From positions 1,433,501 to 1,497,500 of the forward strand of contig NC_079204.1 of NCBI RefSeq assembly GCF_026745355.1: DNA of 64,000 nucleotides, read 5' to 3'. A program made the translations under genes and the position numbers. Under the pieces are notes generated by a model. The model worked only from the letters and a program-made list of their open reading frames with translations. It had not been told where the DNA came from and ran no database searches. Numbering within the stretch: position 1 is the stretch's first letter; each line of letters opens with the position of its first letter. Origin of the DNA: Beta vulgaris subsp. vulgaris. Lineage: Eukaryota > Streptophyta > Magnoliopsida > Caryophyllales > Amaranthaceae. Of the stretch, positions 1-14,066 are shown piece after piece.

Positions 1-143
1 TTTTCTTTGGATCATGAGTGGGATGCATTTATCAAAATGAGTCATAAAGCATGACTAATTTTTGTAAGATGAGAGAGAAAGTTGATGAGAGAGAGGGATG
101 ACATGTTTTTTTGGGGCATGAGTGGGGATGCTCTAATAGATTC

Positions 144-540
144 AAATTCCCTTAATGACTAACGACGGTTAACTCTGTTAGTCATTAACCCAAATATTTT
201 GTTTTAAACCTAAATAACCCCTAACCACCACCTGAATCTAACCAAGACCACCTACCCGACCCCAGCAACCCCCCACAGCCCAAGCAGCCCCCACTCCCAC
301 CCCTGCAGCCACCCACGCATCCCCCCACCTACCCTCCCAATACCCCTTGGAAATCTGGAAAATCAGAGACATAAACCAAGTGAGAGAGGAGGGGTGGGGT
401 GCTGCTAGGGGTGGGGGAGGTGGTGGTGGTTAGGGTTCAGATGGTCGCTAGGAGTTAAGATTAGGGATTAATTAAGGTCTAAAATAAAAAATTAGGGTTA
501 ATTACTAAAGGAGTTAACAATCGTTCGTAATTAAGGACGT
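144..540. repeat. Imperfect fold-back repeat
   Basis: The left arm (about 150-245) and right arm (about 425-535) are imperfect reverse complements built from AACCCTAA-like and TTAACTC-like words. Between them lies a C-rich stretch followed by a G-rich stretch (about 245-430). Related sequence occurs in the opposite orientation at about 45,400-45,740. The flanking text (CTCGTGAATTTTGAAAA-like) is also shared, so this is a dispersed family. Ends and target-site duplication could not be fixed, so the class is undetermined. Confidence 0.4.
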
Positions 541-1959
541 TGTAATGTATTATCATGAAACTCGAGGATACTCGTGAATTTTGAAAAGTGAGAGGTTACC
601 TAGTGAATGTTCTGAAAACTCAAGGGGTACTTGGTGAAAAATTCTTAGAATTATCATTTTCGATGTAATAAACGATCAACTAAGCGTAATGATATGACAT
701 TAATCCTTCTCATAAATGGGCAAGTGGGAGATGGTTATGTTTCTTGGATTCATTTTGTTTTTAATTTTACTTTTTTAGTTGTGTATGTGAGATATAAGAA
801 GAGCAAAGTAAGGCTCGAGACAAATAAGGAAGAGAAAATTAAAGATTAAAATAATTTTTTTATCAAGGGGTTCCTGAAAGGGCTAAAAAAATGGTTTTAG
901 ACTCCTCACTTCGATTAATGTAGTCAGAGATGAGAAAAGAAATCTTGATTTTCTCCAACTCTTAGAGGATCATTAAAAAACAGCAATTATAAGATAAGAG
1001 GCAATGGGAGTCGAACCGTCCAATAGTTGAATCGTCATATAAAGGTAACGTACATGGTTCGTATTAATCTAATTTTTTTACCACTATTAGATATAAATCC
1101 AATATACATTATAGCATCAAAAATTGAAGTCGATGGTAGAGTAATAATAGAATCTCACGGTGATACTTGATTGCTTGTATAGTTGTATAGTGCAGCTTAT
1201 TGAAAGCATCGAAAATATGCTTGGTACTTTGTAGTATATGTTTAATCATGTGTTCTCCTATATTACGCTTCAAATGAATTTCATCTAACTTATTTGATAA
1301 AATCTTGTGTAGATAATACCTAATACCTAAAATTGAATCTTGTTTATAACATTGCGCTTAATTGCTCATTTAAAAAAAAAATACGCATCAAGATAATTAA
1401 AAACAATTAATTTAAAAGAAACATAAGGTCAATCCACAAGTTCAATTTTAACTTGTTAATTAATTATATATTGCTGAGTCTTGAAAACAATGTAAATTTG
1501 GTCATGTGAATTCTATTAGATGCAATCATGCAAAGTTACATCAGAATAAAATTAGTTAATGGTTTGACTCGAACAGAGCTTGCTTCATCCAGTGATGCTT
1601 TCCTTTTATTGGCTGCATGTATAATTTGATCAGCATTATATATTAGCGAATAAAAGAAAAATGTCAATGGGTTGACGAGCACGAAGTTTGTCCAAATCAG
1701 CGCAGCAAAAATATAAGTCTAAGGTGGAGCCCACAAAATGTTAGTGTATAAATTAATAGGACCTTACTAATCACCAATTAGTCAACCCATAAACTTTTGC
1801 TAGTTATTTGTAAAAGTAGAAAGAAGTCACTATTACCCTAGAAAAAACTAATCCCGATTATGTAGAAATATTATAAGTCGTCTTTGCTTAAAAAGAAGGG
1901 AGTAATGAAATATATGAGGGTGATTTCCGATTTGGTAAGGCCTTTGAACTTGTAATAAT
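541..1959. other. AT-rich intergenic stretch
   Basis: No open reading frame, RNA gene or bounded repeat could be supported here. Confidence 0.5.
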
Positions 1960-2420
1960 TAATCTATTGTATGGGTAGAACCCAAGTGTGTTAGCAGACA
2001 TCCTCAGGAGTCCGCGAACACCATGCAGGATGCAAACATATAAATAGTATCCCAAGCTCATGAAATCAGATCACTACGCCCAATCGGTTCGAAAACGTTG
2101 TTGGTAATCGTCTAACAAGACAAAATAGAGGAATCTTCCCTTTTGTTAGACGTATCACAGTTATACATGTGTCAAAAGATTACACGTCTTGTCAGAGGAA
2201 TAGTACTTCTATAAATAGCCGACTAGTGGACACGTATTGACGTGAGCGTCGGAGAGGGTTTCCTCGCATCTTCCCAAGAGTAGTTTACGTTTTCTTTCCT
2301 TGCAGTTATTCACCAGCGGACGTCAACTCTATTACTTGGCAAACTCTTCTCAAGACCGCCAACCTGTTTTACAACTGGAACATCTATATCAATTTTGCTT
2401 GCTTTAAATTGCTTTTTTAC
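1960..2420 (+). repeat. Possible LTR remnant
   Basis: This stretch has higher GC than its surroundings and contains TATAAATAG near 2,211, followed by a CT-rich leader-like segment, as seen in plant LTR U3/R regions. No clear TG...CA ends, primer-binding site or coding remnant was found, so this is only a suspicion. Confidence 0.2.
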
Positions 2421-2759
2421 TTAAGGGTGCTACTCTTTCTTCAATTGTGATATTCTATCAAATAATACTTTATCTATTATATACTTTTTGAAAAAAAAAA
2501 TACAATTTTAATGAATATATTGTCGTCGATTTATATTTTATGACCAAGAGCCAATTCCGAATATTGACCCTTCTTTTTTCCCTCTCGTTTGTGCGTGAAA
2601 TCACTCACATGCACAATTTTTTTGGCTCGAATCAAAACACAAAAAAGCAAAGTTTATAATCTAAAGTTCGACTTTTTTTTTGCCAAAATCCGACTACAAG
2701 ATGTGCATTTGAAAGGTAACAAATAACAATGCTACTTGTCATTCCTCAGAAACGACTAG

Positions 2760-3391
2760 CAAAGGATATCAATAACGCAAAAAGAGCCTCTAAACAGTTT
2801 CGATGGTACATACACGCTAGAGTACATACATAGTGGATGTCCATAAATAGAAGGTGAACCGTTAGCTATTATTACAGGATTAAACAAAGCTGGCGTTGAA
2901 CTTAATTCCATGCCAACATCTTCCAGAAACATGAAAAGGACCCCTCAAAATAAACAAATAACTAGATCTTCGCCTGGTATAACACCAGGACCATCAGCGA
3001 AAGCACCAACAGGCAACAGCAAAGCTTAAACTTGGTCTCAACTGAAATTTTGGTGCTAAACACGTTCAGCAGCAGAAGAACAAGGCTTGAACTTAATTAA
3101 CAAAACGTCGCGGTCCAAGGTGACAATATAAAACTATCAAAATATGATGTAAATGATTGGCTTTAGATTCCAGGTCGTATTGTACTACTATTATACATAA
3201 ATTCATCATCATCCTGTCCCTCCCAAGAAAATATCTCATTGCAGGCGCACGGTTTTACTTTGACGAAGTTCGTTAACGAGAAGGTCGAAAGCTCAACTTC
3301 TGCACCTGCATGTAACACCATGGAATATTTATATCTTCTTCCCTTAATGGGAAACTTCCAACCATTGACTCTGTCATGAGGGTCATTTTCT
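2760..3391 (-). other. Probable 3' UTR of the PP1 gene
   Basis: This region follows the PP1 stop codon on the minus strand. An 86-codon open stretch in another frame (3,163-3,423) overlaps the last coding exon and shows no recognisable domain, so it is read as UTR. The polyadenylation site could not be placed. Confidence 0.4.
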
Positions 3392-6300
3392 TCATATTCT
3401 TCCTCCAAGGAAAGACTGCACATATAGAAGAATCCAAGTACTCATTCACCAGATAAACCTTTAACATAACGTGCAAAGCAATATGTAATATATAGAGTAA
3501 AGCCGTAAAGTCTACATATAGGAAAGAGATATCTAAAAAGAATTTATTTCTCTGATTAATTATAGTGTTAAGTTTGGTATATGTAACAAGTAAAGCATGA
3601 AGTATGTAATTCATATATGTCATATATTGCACATGAAGAGTAGAAACAGCAAGTTACAATAGTTTTTCTGGTATGCAGCATACGAGTAAGAATAGAAAAA
3701 GTGATTAAAGGCATAATAGAGGTCAGGAGCCCCATGTCACATGAGATATGAAGAGATAGAGTAAAAGAGAGATTGGAAGGGCACATATCATACAGTTTGG
3801 TGAGGTAATATTAAGGTTGACAATAACGAATGGATTCTACAAGACAATCATTAAAGGACGGATGGAGTAGTAATATCATACACACACGCAAAATGTGAAA
3901 TATAGGATGAACCACGTGTTTCTTGAGTACGGACAGGTGACAACAAACAAAAGCCATGTTTGACAATCAATTGTTCGCTGTTGGTCATTTCGTCTGATTT
4001 TGTTTGATCAGCTCAACATATTAGTTGTTTTTATCGGTTGTTTTAAAGGAGCCATGAGGATTAGCCATTGTAAAGAGATTCGGTAACAGAAGTTTATTGC
4101 AAAGGCTGTTAATGCATGTGTATGTTGACTAATTTTTGTTTTTGTTTTTTTGGTTTTGGAAAGCAGCGTTCTTTAGCTAGTTCACATTAATTAGCTAAAA
4201 GCCAAAGCAAACAAAAGAACCAGCCAAAAGTCATCTACAAAACAAGGCAAGTGAAGCTGGACATATAATACTAAAGCCCCATAATGTCCATGTTCTACGA
4301 TGGATAAGTCTATTCTCTCAAAAGAACAAAAAACAAAATTTGATGGATAAGTCAATATGATGCAATTTAACCGGAAAGATAACTACTGGAAAGTTTCTTC
4401 AAAATTCATACCTTGACCTTAGTGGGAGTCCCTATTTTGGCATTGGTTGTACTCCCAAAGCCGAATTTTGGCCTCTTTTCTGCAGGCTTGAGTATTTGGA
4501 AGGAACACATTAAAGTTTCATCCACACTCATCATAGCTCCAGCATTGTCAAACTCTCCACAGTAATTAGGCGCCGAAAATATAGTTACAAGCTGCCTATT
4601 AGCGAAGAACTCATATCCATCCTCAACAACCTACACAATCAGATATAAGAATATTGTGAATAATTAAAATTGGAGACACATATCTATTGTAGTATTACGA
4701 TCTTATAAGAATATATCAACCTGGTGTGCACGACATATAAGATCAAGGTCCAGCTTTTGAAGAGCCTCCGTGACTTTATCAGGACCAAAGGTATAGGAAA
4801 CCCCTCTGTCATTCATTCCCCAGCCTTGGATCTCGTTACTAGGATCCGACCAAAGGAGATCACATAACAAACCACTTTCAGGAACATCAGTTGGACGATG
4901 TAGATTACGTATTTGGTCTAGTCTATGCAAGTCTGGAGAAAGTCCCCCATGCATGCAAAGTATCCTCTCATCAATAAGAGCTGCTACAGGAATGCAGTTA
5001 AAACAATCTGTAAAGACTTTCCAGAGTCTGACATTAAACCTTCGCTTACATTCGTCATAAAATCCATATATACGATTTACAGAGGCACATTCATGGTTGC
5101 CCCTTAAAAGAAAAAAGTTTTCAGGGTATTTTATTTTATATGCAAGAAGAAGACATATTGTTTCCAGACTCTGCTTCCCACGATCAACATAATCACCCAG
5201 GAACAAGTAATTAGATTTTGGAGGTAATCCGCCATATTCAAACAGCCTCAGAAGATCAGAATACTGTCCATGAATGTCTCCTGTTCACATGAGAGATGAC
5301 ACATTAGATAATTGATTCAAAAGGGGTAGAAGTTTCCCACTTTTTCCAATACAAATTAGCAGAAAAAGCTTTGCATCATAGTAGCAAATTCAATGAGAGA
5401 GGTAGTAATTCTACACATTTCAGCATCACAATTTCATGGAGCTGTGCTATGTCCTAGGAACTAACAAAAAAATGGAATAAAACAGGGTATCAACTTATAT
5501 TAAGTAATGGTCACGACCAAAGTAGTGCTCATAGCAGAGTAGTGGTGTTATGTAAAGGGTTGCAATCTAATTACTTTTAAGGTTATTAGATTTTCAAGGT
5601 AAATCACAAATATACTTCTGAGAAACAAGCACGACTGAAGTGGCTATCCATACAATTCATTTATGAGAAAATAGTGCATAGCAAAAGTAAATGAAAATTT
5701 CTGGAAATGTAGCATTCGGTCATGTTATAACTGCTCCACATTTGGTTTGAAGCAAAAACCTGGTGTGGTATGATGATGAATCGCAAACATCAACTGATTA
5801 CGCATGTTCCCATAAAAGAAAAATATATACTTTTGATATCCAACAAGCACAATAAAGTGGTTATCTATAAAATTCCATTTACGGATCTGTAGACGAAATA
5901 TAGTATAAATATGCACCTTGACAATGATTTCGAGCTTTACTAAGTTTTCTTAAGTACCCTTGGGCCTGCTCTATCTCAATTCTCAAGGCCCGACCCAAGA
6001 ACTAACCACTCCCCTACCCCCCCCCCCCCCCCACTGCTTCCATGAAGATTCGAATTCAGTGCTTTGGGGTGATCTCCACTGAGCTATCACCTCTCCTCCC
6101 AGCTCTACTGATTAAACCCCTTCTCAAATCTTATAACTTATCAAACTTCTATCAGTTCACTAGAGGTCCAAAGGCCTAAACATCTCAGCATTAGCATAGA
6201 ACAACAGTGTTGCATCACTATCAAAGGTCACATTTCTTGAAATCATGTCTGAATCTCCAGCTTAAGTATTTGTGTCTAATCCACACCAATTTGTATTTCC

Positions 6301-8664
6301 CCGTCAGTAGCATACACAACATCAAACCTATGGTGATACAGTGTGGAGTTCTTATTAATATACACGAAGCACTAATCACAACTTACATATGGCATTCTGC
6401 TCCACACCTTGAATTCTGAAATCAAAAGGTGTAAGAGACGTATACTTAAACCCCAGAGAAACACTGTACCCTATGCAATCTTTTCTAGTCAATTACTTTA
6501 TACAAATAATCCTTCATTGTCCATTAACCCTGTTCACTCATCTTAATTATTGAAAATCTCAGCAAGAATATGACGGGACAATGCATCTCATCAATAGCAG
6601 AATGAGATTTTAGAGCACGCCAACTGCATGCCAGTCAAGGTCACGGGCATACTAAAATTGCTAATATATACTACTTAGCAAATTGCCATAGTTCATAGAG
6701 ATCTCCGCTGAATTTTCTGCAAAATATTAGGACCAAAGTATTAACCCAGATTCACCTGTGAACATTGCACCCTTGCCGGAAGACCAGGCACAAAATAGCC
6801 AGAAATTATACATCAGAAACCCTGTTGGACATAGCATGCATCCGAACCAACTCAAATCACACCTAGGAAGATATGAGGAATGGCTGTGTTTCCAGTGGGC
6901 AATAGCTTAGCAAAAATATATCCTTGCTAAGAGGATTAGAGCTGCAAAATGGCTGCTAATAGCTCATAGACTAAGGAGCTGTGCAGCAGAATCCTGGATA
7001 ATCCATTACAAATTTCTCATAGCTCTGTTGTTAGTTCATTGTCTTGGTTGGTTTTTCGTTTCAGTTGGGAGTATCAACAAACTTTTGACAGTACTGCAGT
7101 TGCAAGCACATTTCGTTCATTTATTCCTTGTACTTGTTTTCAAGCCATCTTACTTCTTGTAAATAAAGGCATCACTTCTGCAGTCATTTCATTACTCTCA
7201 AATTATTTCACTCTTTTTCTTATAGCTTGCCCTTGCCAAGGGCTTTCCATTTTCCAAAGTTAGAGAAACTTCCCGACCTGGTGATTTTGCTTCTATATCC
7301 AATGAGTAAATAAGTTCTAAAAGATACAAAGAGCAAGGAGGCGCAAAGGCCCTAAAATGCAAAGTACACGGTGAAGCGTAGACAATTGGAGCAAAACTTA
7401 TGCATATTTCCACAAAATATTTTCCTCACCTAAAGCACATTACTGCGACTGCATTGATCATCGATGAGTATTTCTTGAATCAAACAAGAGAAAAAACATG
7501 AATATAGTTCACATGGTTTTTTTGGTAGCGCCAAGAGGTGTAAAGGTTAGTGCTGCTACAAAATGTGTACTTCCATGCCAATCATGCTTCTTACAACTAA
7601 GCAGGTGGTCAACTAAGGGTGTGTTATCTTCAGCTTACAAAAATAAGTTAGGTCTAATAAGTTCACATAAGTTCCAATGAGTTCCGAGTAGTTCATATAA
7701 GTTCCAAATAAGTTTGAACCAGTTTAGATAAGTTCCGTAAAAATCTAGCACCTTATAAAATAAACCCTTTATAAGTTTCGGAAAAATATGGAAGAAAAGC
7801 GCCCTAAATCGATTATTTTACTGCTCAAGGTTTATCTTCCTGAAATGGAACTAGTAAAAGATAAGTAGAGTCTGTGATCACCACGGACTGACACTGGGAA
7901 AACTAGCTGACAGAAGATTGAATGTCCATTTACCTGCCAGACTCTCCTAGTATTTCTTTAAAGCCAAAGAGTTTATTCAGTGCAGGCCTTCTTTCCTTCA
8001 CTCTGCCTCTTACAGGCTACAGCAGTGGAATAAGTGTTGATCATTATAAAAACACTTACACATTAAGATCCCCTATGGTTTCATCGGTAAATAATTTCCA
8101 CAATATAGAAAAATCAGGAAGACACAGGGAAAATCACAAGAGTTTGGAGGCAACAGAAGTTCTATTAGACATGCTCTAGATTCTTTTACAACACCAGAAA
8201 TCTACCAGATGTTTGGCTTTTCCAATTCACCGCGCTCCGCTGCCCCCCACCACTTCCATTTCTGGAAAAGTAATAAAGTTGCACCAATAGAAAAGACTCC
8301 TACCATGTAGTGAGAGTGGAAGTATGAATGTCAATCGAAATTCAGGGATTTTCCCTAACCTCATGAATCAGGTTACCTTCCCTAAAAACTTTTCCTAAAC
8401 TTCAAATAATAAATCCATCCCTTCTTTTATTTGCTACATCTATTTTATATCGTTTCCAATATGCACATTTAACCATTATAATATTTAATTATGAACTAAT
8501 ATAATTAAAAAAGAAAGTTCATATTAATGAAAATACACATTAAGTAAATATAACAGCATCCATCATAATCTTTGCTCTTATATACTCCCTCCTCTTTGTA
8601 GACAGTTGGTCCACTTTGACTTTTGCAAAATTCACATACCCTAATTTGACTATTCTTTTTACTT

Positions 8665-8739
<75 letters not shown>

Positions 8740-11075
8740 ATATCAATGGTCAGTGTGGAACAACTATTTACAAATGGAATGCTAGAACTTAACCAATAAT
8801 TCTCTTTCTTCATCATCAAGCAACAGTCAAAGTTTATGAACTTTGAAATTGTAGTACACAAGCAAGTTTTTAGTGTGTAGACCCATTTTTTGCAAAACAG
8901 CTAATTATTGAGCGTACCCTATGAACAAAATGGATGGAAAAAAAATCATTTTCTGGGCTTCAAATTGCACACTTTACATTTCAACTTATCAGCAAGATGG
9001 ATTTTAGGAACATACAACCTTGCAGTAAGGTGCTAAGAAAATGGGAATTTGATGTTATGCCCAGCTAGGATATATATAAAAAGTAAGAAACCTAGGTGGA
9101 AACTTCACTAACATTCCATTAAACAGTGAACATGTAATGTTAAGGTATAAATCTTTAATTTGCCAAACCAAACACAGAAGCTCCAATAAGAAGTCTCTAT
9201 AATTGACTACTAAACTATTCATAGCAGACTGTTGATAATATTGAGCTTGTCCTTCACCTACAAAGAACTTATACACTTCCCTATGCACCATGGAATCTTC
9301 CCTGAATTGTTGGGTTTTGTCCCATCTGGATGTAGCCTCAAGGAAAATATAGAAGGAGCCCAGGTATTCATCTTAGCCTTTCCATTGAAAAGGAGAGCTA
9401 CTATTCCAGTTTCCATGTCTAAACAAAACCATATTACAGATAGAAACTTTCATAATCCCGACACTAAAAAGACAGCCATTTTTACTCAATCTCAAAGTGA
9501 CAGTGTATCAAACTACCAAGCATCTAATTCGTTTTGTGACATATTACCAGTTTTGGGGGGAAATGATCACCATGACATGCCGACTTCAGCCCACAGATAT
9601 AGAGAAGAACTCAAGGCCCGTTTAATTAGCAACTTAGTGGTATTAAATGGTAGTAATGGTAATGGATGCTGGTGCAAACTTGTGAAGGCATTCTCCATGT
9701 CAACATCCAATCATACATGTAATGCTACTTTATCCCTAAACACCTATTTTTCTCCCTAAATTCCATTACTTGGGAAGGTGGTATTAGGTGGTAATGGAAA
9801 TTTATGAAGGATACATATGTTTTGACATCAAGTTTCATCACCATGGATGTTAATGTGGGAAATTCTTCACAAATTTACACTAAAAAGCAGAATCATTGCC
9901 ACCATTTAGTACAACTAACCATACGAGCCATCAAGGATAAAGCCATGCAAGATGAAATTAGTATATCAATTCTAGCTCAGAGATAACATTCTCACATCAG
10001 TCACATGTATACTATAGCAACTCAAAAAACCTCCAATTGGACAACAAACTTTTTTGTAGGATTATCTTTTAAGAATACTGGACAGCTACAATCAACAAAA
10101 AGCAATTACCACAAAATTGATTATAATTGCAGCGCTTAGTTTTGGTTAACACTTAACAGCGCACCCAAGAAAACAGCCCTCTTTATCTTTAACAATTGGC
10201 ACCAAGAAGATCTAGCAGCCACAAGTTCCTTGAAAAACTCAGCAGCCAATTGTGACATTGACACTACACATTTTGGTGAGCAAAAGTTGCTTAATGAAAT
10301 GATATTACCTAGTCAACAAGACCTTATATCCATTTCAAAAATTGATTAGAACAATGAAACAACTCAGAATTGTTAAATTTCATTGTCTACTCATCAAACT
10401 TAGTAACGTAAAACTAAGATTTGACATGGTCGATTCAGAAATTAATTACACTTATCAAGGAATTAATATCACTCACCAAACTTAACCACCTCATTCCAAT
10501 AGTTCTTTCACAAGATCACCTGATTCTCGATACGAAAATGGGTACAGGAACGCAATTCGCTACCAATTTCAGTTATATATATTACCCCAAAAGTACACCA
10601 CATCGCCCTTTCGGGACCACTATTAGCAAGGACTATAAAGAATCAGGTAACACTGTTCTCTCAAGAAATCATCACTCATAAATTTGCACACACCCAGCTA
10701 AAAAAAGTACAGCAACTATGAACAAAACTCAAAACTACAAAACAATATTCATATTAAAGTAGAAAAAACAGTTCCAAAATCAATATTTCATAAGTGAACA
10801 ATTAATCTAAAGAAAACCCACTTCAAATACTAATCCCAACAAAAATAAAATAAATTCTACAAGCAAATAAAAGTAATCTGAATAGAAAAAATTAACTTAC
10901 CACAAATCTTTACAGGAGCTTCAATTTCCAAAAGATTAGGTTGGTGCAAGAAAACACCTCTAGAAACAAGGCAAAGTTGACGAATCTCAGGCTCAGAAAG
11001 TTGAACTTGTTTTCCTGGTTTTCCCTTAACATCAAGCAACCTACTAATTATGCTATCAAGAACACCTGAATCCAT
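3392..11075 (-). CDS. Serine/threonine protein phosphatase PP1 catalytic subunit (TOPP-like), 4 coding exons
   Basis: Coding exons on the minus strand are 11075-10901, 5280-4721, 4630-4412 and 3415-3392, giving 325 residues. All junctions are GT/AG and keep frame. The protein carries the full metallophosphatase signature: GDIHG (59-63), GDYVDRG (87-93), RGNHE (118-122), then HGGLSP, RAHQ and [16 protein letters not shown]. These residues bind the two catalytic metals and the phosphate. It dephosphorylates phospho-Ser/Thr, with targeting by regulatory subunits. The start is the first Met in frame before the conserved [15 protein letters not shown] N terminus; an upstream in-frame Met belongs to the leader. 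The tail ends KSFLGGRI, as in plant PP1s. Intron 1 is unusually long at 5.6 kb and is repeat-rich. Family assignment is very secure; which TOPP paralogue is not. Confidence 0.95.
5930..6115 (-). repeat. tRNA-derived SINE-like element in PP1 intron 1
   Basis: On the minus strand there is an A-box-like TAGCTCAGTGG followed about 30 bases later by a B-box-like ATTCGAATC, the spacing of a tRNA-derived pol III promoter. A run of 16 G/C (6,017-6,032) follows. No complete tRNA can fold from it, so it is a SINE-type repeat. Ends are approximate. Confidence 0.5.
8664..8737. repeat. (TA)n microsatellite
   Basis: About 70 bases of almost pure alternating TA inside PP1 intron 1, directly after a partial Stowaway-like terminus (CTCCCTCC at 8,585). 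Confidence 0.9.
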
Positions 11076-11173
11076 AACAATTTCTAAAACAAAACAAACA
11101 AAAAAAAGAATCTTTTTCACAATGAGTTGCAGAAAAGAATGGTGGGAAAACAAAAGAAGAAGAAAGATAGAAA

Positions 11174-11182
11174 ATTTATATA
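11174..11182 (-). promoter_or_regulatory. Candidate TATA box of the PP1 gene
   Basis: The minus strand reads TATATAAAT about 100 bases upstream of the PP1 start codon, leaving room for a leader of roughly 70 bases. Transcription start is inferred, not seen. Confidence 0.45.
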
Positions 11183-11269
11183 AGGGTTTGTTTGGGAAAA
11201 AAGGGGGAAATAGAGGGTATTAGTTTAAAGTTTATAAGGAGGGAGAAAAAGAGAATGAGAGAAGAGAAG

Positions 11270-11311
11270 GTTGTAGTTGTAGTTGTAGTTGTTGTTGTTG
11301 TTGTTGTTGTT
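11270..11311. repeat. (GTT)n/(GTA) trinucleotide repeat upstream of PP1
   Basis: A run of GTAGTT units grading into eight GTT units, about 200 bases upstream of the PP1 start codon. It lies in the promoter or distal leader. Confidence 0.8.
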
Positions 11312-11539
11312 TTTGGCCATTAAAGATAAAGATGGAAGAATTGCAGAGGAAAAAGGAGGGAATGAATTCTTGTTGCTTTATTTAATTTATTTAGAGGGAG
11401 ATTATTATTCGCAAAGGAGAAGGTGTGAACTGTGAAAAGACGCGGAAAGAGAATGAAATGATGCCTGATTGTGAGAGAGAAAGGGTGTTTTGTGTTTTCA
11501 TGGAATGTAAAGAGAGATGATTTTGCACTGCATAGCAAC

Positions 11540-13365
11540 TAAAACTAAACTATCAAAGTGGCAAAGTACTCTCTCAAGTCTCAAGTGTCAAGTGGCTTAT
11601 TATGGCTATCAAGTTGACATTGTCACTTTCTTGATTCTTCTCTTAAGCGCGTCAATAGATCTTTAGGGCCTAATAAGGGTGTCTATTAATGGTTATAACT
11701 TATAAGTAGAATTTTCGGACGTGGATGCAAGGTAAAAAGAAGTCGGGGTTCTGACTAACTTTTGAATTTTTTTAAAAAATTTAGGTTGAATATGTATATT
11801 TTTTTAATTAAATAGGTTATTTTTTTTATATTTAACCCTATTTAAAAATATAAATTATGTTTTTGGTCATCTTTAGATTATTTTTCTTGTTTGGCCTTGC
11901 TTGGATGCATAATTGGTTTTGATTGGACCTGATTAGTTCTGATTTTCTCTTATGTTTACAGCTGATTAAAGCTAATCAGACTTGAGACTTATACTTTTTA
12001 CAAAAATGTGATTTTGACGTGCCGAAATTATTCTTAAAAACGTGTCATATTGTGTTTCTCCAATTCCAAAGTGTGGCTAACATGCACAACATTGTGTGTT
12101 GTTGTGTCATGCTTCTTTGTGATGAATTATACCTTGTTTTAAGTAGGACAAATGCTTTGCCATATTATTTATTTGAGAATTCACCCTTTTGTATATTTTG
12201 CACTAAATGAGACATATAAAACCTTAACTTCCCTCTCCTCTCCCTCTTGTGTTTTCTCTAGTATTTAATTATTTATGGTGCTATTCAATGAGTTAAGTAA
12301 GTATGGCATTCTAGAAAGTAAGAACATCCACATTCATATATATATATAAAAAATTGCCATCTTTTTTCTGATTTTTCATTCCGCTACTTAAAGTATGTTA
12401 TGGGTCATGATGAAAACACCATTTATATCCAACTCATAACCAATAAATAGATGAGAAACAAATTTTCTTCTATTGTGTCTATTTCTTTTTTTTAGTAGTT
12501 CTTTTGTGTTAAACTATAAAAAAGAATGCATTCCCTTCAAAAAAGAAAAGAAATAAAAGAAATGTATAATTGTATATGATCTTAGAAAGTGAGATTGTTG
12601 ATTGAAGAAAAGGTATTTTCAAATTACTTCTCCTATTTTATGAAAACGATTACAAGATTGAATAACAAACTCGAAAAAGGTGTGAAGTAACCTTACCAAC
12701 ACATGTGTCAAACTACTATATATTGGTTGCTCGCGTACGACTTTAGTTATGGAAACTTGTCATCCCATGACTTATTATTCCATATTTTCATGGTCTGTCA
12801 TATTTTATCGTGAGTAGACTTATATATTTTTTCATGACTCGTTATTGTTTCTTTTTTTTTTTGACAGGAAACTCATTCATGACGAAAATTCATGAGTGAT
12901 CATGACTTAAAATGAAGTTTGAAAATCCTGGCTTTAACATAAAGATTTAAGACAAATATACGCACTAACATAAATTACAATGAATTTGATTCCTTTCAAG
13001 ATCAATCAAACACTCCTCAATAAATTCTAATGAACTTTCTCACTCACTTCCCACTTTGTAACCCTAAACATCTCATGATACCATCTCAAGTTCCGTCATT
13101 ATTGAGTCGTTCATATCAATTTTAGTTCTTAATATCTTATCATCACATGTTGAGTCACAAATATTTAATATGGAACCAAACACGAAAAATTCCGTTAATT
13201 CATCAAATTTGAAATATTTATAGTAGGATGTCTTTCTAATACAATGTTCCCTCTTTTTTTTATATTAATATATACACTTTGTAATTTATTATAATTTTAC
13301 TTTGACTATCGTTTGTGATATATGCATAGGAAATCATAATCATGTGCATTTTTGTTAGATATGTC
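11540..13365. other. AT-rich intergenic stretch
   Basis: Nothing supportable as a gene or bounded repeat was seen. Short open frames (for example 12,019-12,210) lack any domain or signal. Confidence 0.5.
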
Positions 13366-13368
13366 TTA

Positions 13369-14029
13369 GGGCATGTTCTCTTCGGCATAAAACAACTGAA
13401 CTGAACTTATTAGAACTGAACTGAACTGAACTGAATTGAATTGAATTAAACTAAATGTAATAAATATATAAATAAAATTTTAAACAATAATAATATGAAT
13501 ATTAAATAATAATTATAATGATAAGTAATAATAATGAATAATAATAATAGTATTTTAGATATTTTTAAATGATAGTTATAAATAAATAATATTAATAATC
13601 ATAAATTAATAATAATAATAATAATAATAATTAATGATAACAATGATAATTAATAATAATTATTTTATATTATTTGTATTAATATATTAATACTTGATGA
13701 TGATATATAATAACAATAATAATTAAGAAGTAAATTAATATTACTATTTTAATAATTAGATTTAATAATATAAAAACATTTAGTAATAAAAATAATGATT
13801 GGGTTGGACCGCGAAAATTACATCATAAACCGTCTTGACGCGATTTGATTGATTTATGGGCTAAAAAAAGTGGGTTTATTTGTGCTTTGACCTAAACCAT
13901 GTTCTTCCTAATAATAATAGTAATAATAATGAGTAAAGCTATAATAAACAAAATAATATATAGAAACAACAACAATAATAATAATACTTAATAGTAATGA
14001 TATATATTTAAATAATAATAATAATAATG

Positions 14030-14066
<37 letters not shown>

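Larger units (their letters stand above)
5281..10900 (-). other. PP1 intron 1 (5.6 kb)
   Basis: The intron is defined by the GTAAGT donor at 10,900 and the ACAG acceptor next to 5,280, which restore the Gly59 codon. It holds a SINE-like repeat, a run of 16 C, a (TA)n tract, a lone Stowaway-like terminus near 8,583 and otherwise AT-rich sequence. Short open frames inside it show no domain features. Confidence 0.85.

Noticed and set aside
9232..9759. 175-codon open frame on the plus strand
   Set aside because: It lies inside PP1 intron 1 on the opposite strand, has no domain or signal peptide, is compositionally like its surroundings, and lacks promoter or splice support.
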